This document shows, piece by piece, positions 27,844-35,379 of a DNA stretch of 42,497 nt. The notes under the pieces are model-generated. The model searched no databases. It was not told the DNA's origin and was given only the letters and a program-made list of their open reading frames with translations. The first letter of the stretch is position 1; each line of letters starts with the position of its first letter. The translations under genes were made by a program, and so were the position numbers. This DNA comes from CBDHEY01 sp965262305 (GTDB lineage Bacteria > Pseudomonadota > Gammaproteobacteria > Pseudomonadales > Cellvibrionaceae): the NCBI GenBank assembly GCA_965262305.1, contig CBDHEY010000003.1, forward strand, positions 1-42,497, read 5' to 3'.

Positions 27844-27866
27844 AATAGAACGATAATCGTTCTATT
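27844..27866. promoter_or_regulatory. Perfect palindrome upstream of the sulfotransferase gene
   Basis: Arms AATAGAACGAT and ATCGTTCTATT around a single A, ending 36 bases before the ATG at 27903. The one-base centre rules out a stable RNA hairpin and suggests a site for a dimeric repressor. The rest of the gap 27523-27902 is AT-rich with no gene seen. Confidence 0.5.
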
Positions 27867-27902
27867 CTGACTTAATTAAACCAATTATATTTTTATACAT
27901 AA

Positions 27903-29162
27903 ATGAGCTCGTTGAAACTCAAACAAGAAAGACCACGTTCTAAACCGAAATTTGAAATTAAAGTAGATGTATATAACAAAAGTATACTTCGTGGATGGAG
28001 CAAGCCAAACTTTGACTCCATCAGTCCTGTTGCGGTAAATATTAAATCTACGAGCAACAATGTCACATTAATCGCCAATCTATACCGTCCCGATATTCGT
28101 CGTGTAGGCCTTCATAAAACCGGCTACTGTGGGTTTTATCTTGATATCTCCTCTTGGACTGACAAAAAAGTTAAAATCACACCTATTTCTGTTATTGAAG
28201 AAAACAAAACTTCCAAACGAGAAGCGCCTATAGTTCCTATTTGCTTTTTGCATATCCCTAAAACGGCAGGTACAAGTTTTAAAAAAGCAGCAGAAGAGTA
28301 TTTTGGTGAAGATGCTGTCGTTAAGAACTATGGTGACAAATCCATAGAAACTACTCACTGGGTTAAGAAAAAATATTTGGATAATAAATCGATTGATTCA
28401 TTATACGATGAACTCCATACGCGCGGCGCGGGCATGTATGCGGGGCATGTAAACGCAATACCTCTATGTAATATATTTCCATCGCATAAGATGGTTGCGT
28501 TCTTGCGAAATCCAGTGGATCAAGTCTTATCTCATTATAATCATTACAAGCGTTGGTACGACTATAAACAGCCTTTAGAAAAGTTTATTGAAACACCCGG
28601 TTTTAAGAATATTCAAAGTAGTTACCTTAATGGTATTCCTATCTACCTTATGGGTTTCATTGGCATAACAGAACAATACAAAGAGAGTATTGAGGTTTAT
28701 AATCACTACTACAACCAAAACATAAAAAAGGTTGTTACAAATGTTAACGACAAAAAAAATATCGAAAAAATCGATAGTGAGCTAAGAAAACGGATACAAA
28801 GGCTTAATAGTAATGATATGGTCCTCTACGAAAGAGGATTAAAATTGCTGAAAGATCGAATTAAAAATAAACAAACAGGATTCGAGTGGTGTTACGGAGC
28901 GATTTTTGGCTTTCAAGACAATCTAATAAAAGGCGCTGCTTTCAGACAATTCTCTGAAAAACCAGTGGAATTGAATGTTTATTATAATAATCAAATTCTT
29001 GGGTCGTGCATTGCAAAAAGTTACCGTCACGGTTTATTGAAACATAAACTACCCAGAGATGGATACATAGGCTTTGAATACAGGTTACCAAATGGTTACA
29101 AAAGGGAAAGTATTCGTGTAGAAGTGGCCGATTCTGGGCAAAATCTAATTTCTGTGGTTTAA
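27903..29162 (+). CDS. Sulfotransferase flanked by two related beta-rich modules
   Basis: 419 residues. The central domain (about 110-325) has the PAPS 5'-phosphosulfate loop FLHIPKTAGTSF and the 3'-phosphate site VAFLRNPVDQVLSHYNHYKRW, so it should transfer sulfate from PAPS to a carbohydrate, as Sulfotransfer_2 proteins do. It has no signal peptide. N-terminal residues about 26-85 and C-terminal residues about 342-400 resemble each other: SILRGWSKPNFDSISPVAVN with IANLYRPDIRRVGLHKTGY and GFYLDI, against NLIKGAAFRQFSEKPVELNV with IAKSYRHGLLKHKL and GYIGFEYRLP. Similar modules accompany some glycan-modifying enzymes. The acceptor is unknown. Confidence 0.85.
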   Translation: MSSLKLKQERPRSKPKFEIKVDVYNKSILRGWSKPNFDSISPVAVNIKSTSNNVTLIANLYRPDIRRVGLHKTGYCGFYLDISSWTDKKVKITPISVIEENKTSKREAPIVPICFLHIPKTAGTSFKKAAEEYFGEDAVVKNYGDKSIETTHWVKKKYLDNKSIDSLYDELHTRGAGMYAGHVNAIPLCNIFPSHKMVAFLRNPVDQVLSHYNHYKRWYDYKQPLEKFIETPGFKNIQSSYLNGIPIYLMGFIGITEQYKESIEVYNHYYNQNIKKVVTNVNDKKNIEKIDSELRKRIQRLNSNDMVLYERGLKLLKDRIKNKQTGFEWCYGAIFGFQDNLIKGAAFRQFSEKPVELNVYYNNQILGSCIAKSYRHGLLKHKLPRDGYIGFEYRLPNGYKRESIRVEVADSGQNLISVV

Positions 29163-29876
29163 ACTTTCAATAATCAAACTTTCATTATTTCCAGTCAATA
29201 AAACCAATAATTTGCTTCATGCGGCTCTCAACTTTAGCTCACGTTTACTAGACTTCTATTGATCTAACGAAGTGATATTTCTTTAGTTAAGTGAAAAACA
29301 AATAACGTGTTATCTAGATTTAAATTTTAAACACTTTAAATTGAAAAATAATTTCTTTACTTTCTTGGCATAAGATTATTTATATGTCATTATGTAAATT
29401 AAACCGACACACATCGTAAAATTAGTAATCTTTCAATTTTTCCGATTGTCTTATCCAACAAAATAGCCTCAAAAATTCGATAACCGCGATTATTTTTCAT
29501 TACAAATCAAAGATACGATTAAATATTTTTTGCGTCAGCATTTTTGTTTTTCGCGCCAAAAAGAGCGTACAAGTCTTTTTTAGCCTCCTTTTGAAACCTT
29601 GCAAAATAAAATTTGTACAAAATTTAACAGATTTGGCACGCGTATCTTTGTATTAGTTTTTTCTCATACCTCTAATACTTAACTATTAATTACATAGTAT
29701 TAGTTTTTTCATCAGCGCAATACTTCTAAAACGAGAATGCAACGCATTATTGAATCTTATATGTATTCCAAATTAAAAAATTGTTAGATATCGTTATGTG
29801 ATCTATATATTAGTGAGCGGAAATAAAAATTAGACAGGGATCACATTTTTAACAAAATAAATATTCGAGGCCTAGA
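29163..29876. other. Gene-free AT-rich region of 714 bases
   Basis: No open frame with a ribosome binding site was found on either strand. The first 40 bases carry an imperfect repeat of AAACTTTCA. The middle is AT-rich without clear hairpins. The GTATTAG/CTAATAC repeat cluster lies at 29650-29710. A ribosome binding site (GAGG) precedes the EAL gene. Confidence 0.6.
29650..29710. repeat. Repeat cluster of GTATTAG in alternating orientation
   Basis: GTATTAGTTTTTTC occurs at 29650-29663 and again at 29697-29710. Between them CTAATAC (29672-29678) is the inverted form of GTATTAG. The three copies start 22 and 25 bases apart, close to two helical turns, about 170 bases upstream of the EAL gene. 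Confidence 0.6.
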
Positions 29877-31088
29877 GTGAATTCCCGATATCCAGTAGAG
29901 ATTCTTAGTAAAGTTAAATATTTTCCGTGCTATCAACCAATTGTTGATGTCTGTACTTCACAAATTGCTGGATATGAGTGTTTAGCAAGAACACGAGATG
30001 CAAATGACAATATTGTTTCCGCGGGATGGCTTTTTTCTGATTCTTCAGTTAGAACCCAAACGAAACTGGAAATTGATCGGAAGGTGCGTAATCAAGCTTT
30101 GGACTATACCGCAAGCAATCCAGACAATGGCCTTATCTTTATCAACATCTCACCCGTCCTCATGAGTTCATTAAAACTGGGAGAAACACCACCTTCAATT
30201 AAACATTTAAGAAAAATTGATTTAGACCCCTCGCGGGTGGTATTTGAGATTACTGAAAAAGTGGGTGACAGCAAACTGTTGGATCGCTTCGTTAAAATTT
30301 ATCGAGACGAAGGTGTGAAAATCGCAATTGATGATTTTGGAATAGAAGGTTCACAAATCGATCGGTTGGTCGCCTATAGTCCAGACTATTTAAAAATAGA
30401 TATGGGCATGTTTAAAAACGCATCTAGAAAAGGAAAGTCTTCCAGTGTGATTCTTAGCCTAGCCGAATTAGCAGATCGATCAGGTTGTCAAATACTCTGC
30501 GAAGGTGTTGAAACTGAAGAGGAATACCATTTCGCGCTGGAATGTGGCGCAAGAAAAGTACAAGGCTGGCTATTTGACCAAGCCAGAGAAAAACATCTTG
30601 ACCGTTTTACTTTTTCTGAAAGCATTACACATTATCAAGCCTCCTATTTAAAAAGAAAACGCCAGAAAATTATTGAGTCTTACGAGAGCAGCGAAAAGCT
30701 TACTGGCCATCTTGAAGAACTAGTAGAATGTTATAAAAGAGATGATTTTTCAAATATTGATACCACAAAGTTGCGCCAATTAGGTGTTGTAAGAATATTT
30801 GAGTGTGACTTTTCAGGAAAACAAGTTTCTCCAAATTACCTATTCACTAAAGACGGACTACAAGTTGATTTTCGGTGCCGCGGCCGAAACTGGGCACATC
30901 GTCCCTACTTCACACTACTCCTAGGACTTTATCAGACAGTGGACCACAGACAAATTGTTTCAAGCGCATATATCGATCGCGCAACAAAACTATTATGTAA
31001 AACCCGCGGACTTATTCTTGATGGGAGCCGAGTACTATTCATTGATACACAAACTATCGATGAAACGCTATATTGCGAAGCAGGTTAA
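29877..31088 (+). CDS. EAL-domain c-di-GMP phosphodiesterase with YkuI-like C-terminal domain
   Basis: 403 residues, soluble. The EAL domain (about 10-245) keeps the metal and substrate residues: Glu34 in GYECLAR (in place of EAL), FINISP, VFEITEK, IDDFG, LKIDMG, CEGVET and KVQGW. It should therefore hydrolyse c-di-GMP. The C-terminal 140 residues contain VSPNYLF, GRNWAHRPYF and SSAYIDRATKLLCKTRG, then VLFID, a PAS/Cache-like pattern as in the C-terminal domain of B. subtilis YkuI, probably sensory. The start is GTG with GAGG six bases upstream. It is convergent with recJ. Confidence 0.9.
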   Translation: MNSRYPVEILSKVKYFPCYQPIVDVCTSQIAGYECLARTRDANDNIVSAGWLFSDSSVRTQTKLEIDRKVRNQALDYTASNPDNGLIFINISPVLMSSLKLGETPPSIKHLRKIDLDPSRVVFEITEKVGDSKLLDRFVKIYRDEGVKIAIDDFGIEGSQIDRLVAYSPDYLKIDMGMFKNASRKGKSSSVILSLAELADRSGCQILCEGVETEEEYHFALECGARKVQGWLFDQAREKHLDRFTFSESITHYQASYLKRKRQKIIESYESSEKLTGHLEELVECYKRDDFSNIDTTKLRQLGVVRIFECDFSGKQVSPNYLFTKDGLQVDFRCRGRNWAHRPYFTLLLGLYQTVDHRQIVSSAYIDRATKLLCKTRGLILDGSRVLFIDTQTIDETLYCEAG

Positions 31089-31104
31089 GTAAAAGAATAA
31101 GAGG

Positions 31105-32841
31105 TTAAAGAGGCTCTAAGTAATCCACGATAAACTGGAGATTTCTTTGGCCTCTAAACTCGTTAACGCTCAATCGATATACCATTTTTACTTGAATAGC
31201 TTTCCCATTAGGCCATATTTCGGTATCGACATTAAATGCAATAGCGTCAATTATTTTTGAGGAAACTTGCGTTGGACTTAACACAAGTTTTAGATGTTTT
31301 TCTCCTACTATTTTCTGCTGTATTAAATGAAATGTTCCGTGAAAACTAGGCTCAGGAAAATGCTGTCCCCATGGTCCTGCTTTTTGAATTAATTCTGCAT
31401 TTTCGATTATCATTGCATCTTCAAATAATTCGCCATCACTCAATGCAACTGGTATTAAAGCGTCATGATCAATCCTCTTGGCAAGTGCGGCATTAAAAGC
31501 TTTCTCAAATTCATTTATAGATTGTTTATCGAGGGACAAACCAGCTGCCATCGCGTGCCCACCAAACTTATCCAGTAAGCCAGGATTTTGGGAAGCCACT
31601 TCGTCTAAGACATCTCTTAAATGCACTCCTTCTATTGATCTTCCTGAACCTTTTAATTCTCCTGAATCAGTTTCAGCAAATACAATCGTGGGCCGATGAA
31701 ATTTGTCCTTAATACGTGAAGCAACAATACCAATGACACCTTGATGCCAATCTGATTGATATAAACATATTCCTAGTGGAACTCTCTCGTCGAATGAAAT
31801 TTTTAACGAGTCCAATATTTTTAGTGCATCCTTCTGAATTGAAGCTTCGATAGATTGGCGATCTTTATTTAAATCATCTAATTCCGAAGCAATAGCTTGA
31901 GCCTGGCTAAATTGATTACTTAAAAGGCACTGAATTCCGAGTGACATATCATCCAATCGACCCGCCGCGTTTAACCTAGGTCCAATCGCAAAACCCAAAT
32001 CCGATGCAGTGATCTTGGCAGGGTCTCGATTAGAAACTGCTAACAACCCTTGTATGCCCGGACAAGATCGGCCTGCGTTTATGCGCGCGATTCCCTGGGA
32101 TACGAGAATGCGATTGTTATGGTCCAAAGGTACGACATCTGCAACGGTTCCTAATGCAACTAAATCTAGAAGCTCAGCCATATTGGGTTCTACGATGGCA
32201 TTTTCCGAAAACCAATTCCGCTTACGTAGTTCGGTTCGTAAAGCCGTCATTAAGTAGAATATGACTCCCACTCCCGCAAGCGACTTACTAGGAAAAGTGC
32301 AATTCGGTTGGTTTGGGTTAACAATAGCATCCGCTGCAGGTAATTCTCTTCCGGGAAGGTGATGATCTGTTACGATAACTTTATATCCGTTGGATTTTGC
32401 AGCTTTTACCCCCTCAAGACTGGAGATACCATTGTCCACTGTAATAATTATATCGGGATCAAATTCCGCAGCTAGATGAACGATTTCCGGCGTGAGTCCA
32501 TATCCATACTCAAATCTATTTGGCACCAAATAATCTACATATTTATACCCAAAAGCTTTTAAGCTTTTTATACCGACTGCACAACTGGTTGCCCCATCGG
32601 CGTCAAAATCACCCACTATAAGCACCCTTTGTTGCTTCTCTAGCGAATCTATCAACATCGTTACAGCTTTGTTCACACCAAAAAGCAGATCAGATGAGCT
32701 TAGGCTTTTAAGCGAATAATTAGTCTCTAGCTCATAGTTGACGCCTCTTACAACGAAAATTTGTTCAACAATACTCATTTTCGAATTTGGTACTAATTGA
32801 GAGGGACTATCCTCATTTCTGAGCTTTATAAGTTTTTTCAT
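31105..32841 (-). CDS. recJ: Single-stranded-DNA exonuclease RecJ
   Basis: RecJ degrades ssDNA 5' to 3' in recombination and mismatch repair. The DHH motifs are VGDFDADGATS, VTVDNGISS, VTDHHLPG and DLVALGTVADVVPLD. GGHAMAAGLSL is the DHHA1 glycine motif. The C-terminus NEFRGQRNLQFIVDYLEPL matches the OB domain of the family. I chose the ATG at 32841 (MKKLIKLRNED), giving 578 residues against 577 in E. coli. An in-frame ATG at 32937 would add 32 residues unlike the family. In Pseudomonas recJ is near thrC, as here. Confidence 0.95.
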   Translation of the reverse strand: MKKLIKLRNEDSPSQLVPNSKMSIVEQIFVVRGVNYELETNYSLKSLSSSDLLFGVNKAVTMLIDSLEKQQRVLIVGDFDADGATSCAVGIKSLKAFGYKYVDYLVPNRFEYGYGLTPEIVHLAAEFDPDIIITVDNGISSLEGVKAAKSNGYKVIVTDHHLPGRELPAADAIVNPNQPNCTFPSKSLAGVGVIFYLMTALRTELRKRNWFSENAIVEPNMAELLDLVALGTVADVVPLDHNNRILVSQGIARINAGRSCPGIQGLLAVSNRDPAKITASDLGFAIGPRLNAAGRLDDMSLGIQCLLSNQFSQAQAIASELDDLNKDRQSIEASIQKDALKILDSLKISFDERVPLGICLYQSDWHQGVIGIVASRIKDKFHRPTIVFAETDSGELKGSGRSIEGVHLRDVLDEVASQNPGLLDKFGGHAMAAGLSLDKQSINEFEKAFNAALAKRIDHDALIPVALSDGELFEDAMIIENAELIQKAGPWGQHFPEPSFHGTFHLIQQKIVGEKHLKLVLSPTQVSSKIIDAIAFNVDTEIWPNGKAIQVKMVYRLSVNEFRGQRNLQFIVDYLEPL

Positions 32842-32979
32842 AGTATATTTTTTCTCAAAAACCCACTTATTAGCAAAATATTTACCTTTATTACAATTTA
32901 ATGAAATATTAAATCCTAAATAAAACGTGTTTTTCACATATATTTCACAAAAGAATTATAAAGGTGAAAGATATTTCGC

Positions 32980-33010
32980 TATAATCTTAGTACGTTGAGT
33001 ACTTTCAACG
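32980..33010 (+). promoter_or_regulatory. -10 element and 5' hairpin of a small peptide gene
   Basis: TATAAT (32980-32985) would start transcription near 32992. A hairpin (CGTTGA, loop GTACTT, TCAACG; 32993-33010) would then stand at the very 5' end of the mRNA. No good -35 is visible 16-18 bases upstream. Confidence 0.45.
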
Positions 33011-33032
33011 ACTTAAACAAAAGGAGTAAATC

Positions 33033-33113
33033 ATGACTGGTGTGGATATTTTGGTGTTATCCCTAATCGGTGCTGGTTTGTTCTCTATAGGCGCTGCAAG
33101 AAACGCAGTTTAA
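33033..33113 (+). CDS. 26-residue membrane peptide
   Basis: ATG at 33033 with a textbook ribosome binding site (AAGGAG, 7 bases spacing) and stop at 33113. The peptide begins MTGVDILVLSLIGAGLF and ends SIGAARNAV: a single hydrophobic helix with an Asp near the N-terminus and an Arg near the C-terminus. A TATAAT box and a 5' hairpin precede it. It is not CydX, KdpF or CcoQ by sequence, and I do not recognise it. It lies alone between divergent recJ and the diguanylate cyclase gene. The ribosome binding site, promoter element and composition together make it likely to be expressed. Confidence 0.6.
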   Translation: MTGVDILVLSLIGAGLFSIGAARNAV

Positions 33114-33188
33114 ACCAAAAAGAGAACCTTCTCGCACTTTATTTTTAGTTCTTTACGCGTAAGCGATTCTAAAATAGTCCAGTATCTC

Positions 33189-33207
33189 CAAAGCAAATTT
33201 TGCTTTG
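33189..33207. repeat. Perfect hairpin between the peptide gene and the cyclase gene
   Basis: CAAAGCAA and TTGCTTTG around ATT. No T tract follows on either strand, so it is not a standard terminator. The remainder of 33114-33405 has no coding potential that I can see. Confidence 0.5.
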
Positions 33208-33356
33208 CGACTTAAACGGAAAAATGAGCCTGCTGTAAACCAATAATGATAGGCAGGCGAATGAACCACATAGTAAAACTTTTGTTAATTTTATACGTAT
33301 TTTAAATCTATCTGCGTGATACATTTTAGATGCAGTCTACTCTTAAATTGTCCGTT

Positions 33357-33377
33357 TTTACGATACAATGTCGTAAA
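33357..33377. promoter_or_regulatory. Palindrome over a -10-like element upstream of the cyclase gene
   Basis: TTTACGA and TCGTAAA flank TACAATG. TACAAT resembles a -10 box, so a protein bound here would overlap the promoter. It ends 28 bases before the GTG start at 33406. Confidence 0.45.
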
Positions 33378-33405
33378 TTACGTTATTTTCAACCGGAGCT
33401 ATTCA

Positions 33406-35304
33406 GTGAGAGAGAGATTGAACATAGGTATTCTATGTAACGAACTCACTCGAAACTTTCAAAACCCTCTTTATACTGCTACCAAACATTGGGGTAAAAA
33501 GCTTGGCGTCAACCTCTTTTTCTTCGAGGGCAGACAGCTTCTTGGTCGAAAGTATTCAGACATTCAATACAACGCGACCTTCTTGCTAGCAAGCGAAGAG
33601 GTTATTGATGGCTATATTTTACACCCTATTTTTACGCATATTTCACACGAACAAATAGTACGCTGGTGTAAAAACTATTCGAAAAAACCTAAAGTATCTA
33701 TAAACAAACGCATTACAGATCTCGCTAGCTGCGTCATGGTCGATAACTATCGAGGCATGAGAATGATGCTAGAGCATTTGGCAATCGTGCACGGTTATCG
33801 ACGTATCGCTTTTGTTTACGGGGCAGAAAACGATGATGAGAGTCGTGATCGCTATCGGGCTTATAAGGATTATATGACCCAATTAGAACTTTGGAATTCT
33901 GAATGGGTATTCAAAGGCGGGTTTGAGTCCGACTCAGGAATTGAAGCCATTAAAAACATTATTAGTACCGGTATCGATTTTGAGGCGGTAGCATTCTCCA
34001 ATGATGAAACTGCAATTGCAGCACAAGACTACTTGCACAATGTTATCCCTGACTACAAGTATAAATTTGCAATAACGGGATTTGATGACTCTCCCCATTC
34101 ACAATTTACAATTCCATCCCTTACGACAGTTTCGCAGCCATTTAACGATATGGCGAGAACCTCGCTGGAATTGATTATTCGAATGATAAATGGCGATCAA
34201 AATCGACCTACAGAAAGACTGCTTCCCACTAAGCTTGCATTACGTAAATCCTGTGGATGTGATAACACCGAGATTTTTGATACCTATTCTCTAAAACTAT
34301 TTACATCCCCATTTAGCATTCATGAGAATATAGAATCTTTTAGCCGCGACGAGTTTTTTAATAAGTTAACAATTGCATTAGATTCGCTGCCTGTTTCTCA
34401 CTGCTTCATTGCACTTTATGACCAATCTTTCGTATTCGAAGAAAATGCATCCGCACCGAAAGCGTCTACCCTTCATTATGCTTACATAAATAATAGTCGC
34501 AAAGAATTCGATGAACCTATTCAATTTAAAACTTCAAAGCTCTTACCTGATTCGTTTTTAAAATATAAAAACATGCCCATATCAGTCGTACAACCTCTGT
34601 TTTATCGTGATGATCATTTTGGTTACGTTATATTTGACGGTGACCATACTAAAGAAACAGATATGGATGAGCTAAGGTCAACAATTTCTACAACACTGCA
34701 TACAGTCATTTTATTTGAAGGACTTAATCAAGCGCTTGGAGACAAGAACCGAGCAGTGGAAAAAGTAAGTCTTTTAAATGAAAAACTTTCGTCAGCGAAT
34801 AAAAAACTGAAAGAAGTTTCTCGATCAGATGAGCTCACGCAAACATATAATCGACGCGGTTTTTATGATGCGATAACAGAGCGAGTCTCAGACAATCGCT
34901 TGCTCATGCCAATTACACTTTTTTATGCTGATATGGATGACCTAAAAATTATTAATGATGAATTCGGTCACGGTGCCGGCGATGAAGCCATTGCGCTGTC
35001 TGCTGAAATATTGCGACAGAGTTTTCGTCATGAAGATATTATTGGACGCATGGGTGGAGACGAGTTTGTCGTCTTTACAAACGGATTTACAGAAAATGAT
35101 ATTGAACAGTTAATCAACCGTATTGAAGTAAAAACGAATCAAGTCAATGTTGAAAAGTCGCTGCAATATCGATTAAGTATCAGTCTTGGTTATCAGACCG
35201 TTAATGATAAATCGATGGATCAAGTTGAGCGAGCAATTCAACAAGCAGATAGAATGCTTTATCGTGTTAAACGAGAAAAAAAGCATAACGCTAATATTCA
35301 GTAG
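33406..35304 (+). CDS. Diguanylate cyclase with LacI-type ligand-binding domain
   Basis: 632 residues from the GTG at 33406, which has GGAG seven bases upstream. An in-frame ATG at 33316 adds 30 residues without homology. Residues about 4-300 are a LacI/GalR-type periplasmic-binding fold (LNIGILCNELTRNFQNPLY, GYRRIAFVYGA, ITGFDDSPHSQFTIPSLTTV) that ends in RKSCGC. The usual helix-turn-helix and any signal peptide are absent, so it should sense a cytoplasmic ligand. A GAF-like region and a coiled coil follow. The GGDEF domain has DELTQTYNRRGF and an intact GGDEF at 550-554. The product-inhibition site RHED (541-544) lies five residues before it. It should make c-di-GMP in response to a sugar-like ligand. 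Confidence 0.88.
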   Translation: MRERLNIGILCNELTRNFQNPLYTATKHWGKKLGVNLFFFEGRQLLGRKYSDIQYNATFLLASEEVIDGYILHPIFTHISHEQIVRWCKNYSKKPKVSINKRITDLASCVMVDNYRGMRMMLEHLAIVHGYRRIAFVYGAENDDESRDRYRAYKDYMTQLELWNSEWVFKGGFESDSGIEAIKNIISTGIDFEAVAFSNDETAIAAQDYLHNVIPDYKYKFAITGFDDSPHSQFTIPSLTTVSQPFNDMARTSLELIIRMINGDQNRPTERLLPTKLALRKSCGCDNTEIFDTYSLKLFTSPFSIHENIESFSRDEFFNKLTIALDSLPVSHCFIALYDQSFVFEENASAPKASTLHYAYINNSRKEFDEPIQFKTSKLLPDSFLKYKNMPISVVQPLFYRDDHFGYVIFDGDHTKETDMDELRSTISTTLHTVILFEGLNQALGDKNRAVEKVSLLNEKLSSANKKLKEVSRSDELTQTYNRRGFYDAITERVSDNRLLMPITLFYADMDDLKIINDEFGHGAGDEAIALSAEILRQSFRHEDIIGRMGGDEFVVFTNGFTENDIEQLINRIEVKTNQVNVEKSLQYRLSISLGYQTVNDKSMDQVERAIQQADRMLYRVKREKKHNANIQ

Positions 35305-35379
35305 CTCACCCATTGAGTCTAGAACCCTAGATTAGGATTTGAATTATCACCTAATTTATAGAGCTCTTAATCGCTCAAA

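Noticed and set aside
33120..33150. Terminator directly after the 26-residue peptide gene
   Set aside because: Only a four-base stem (GAGA/TCTC) can form before the T-rich stretch; too weak to call.
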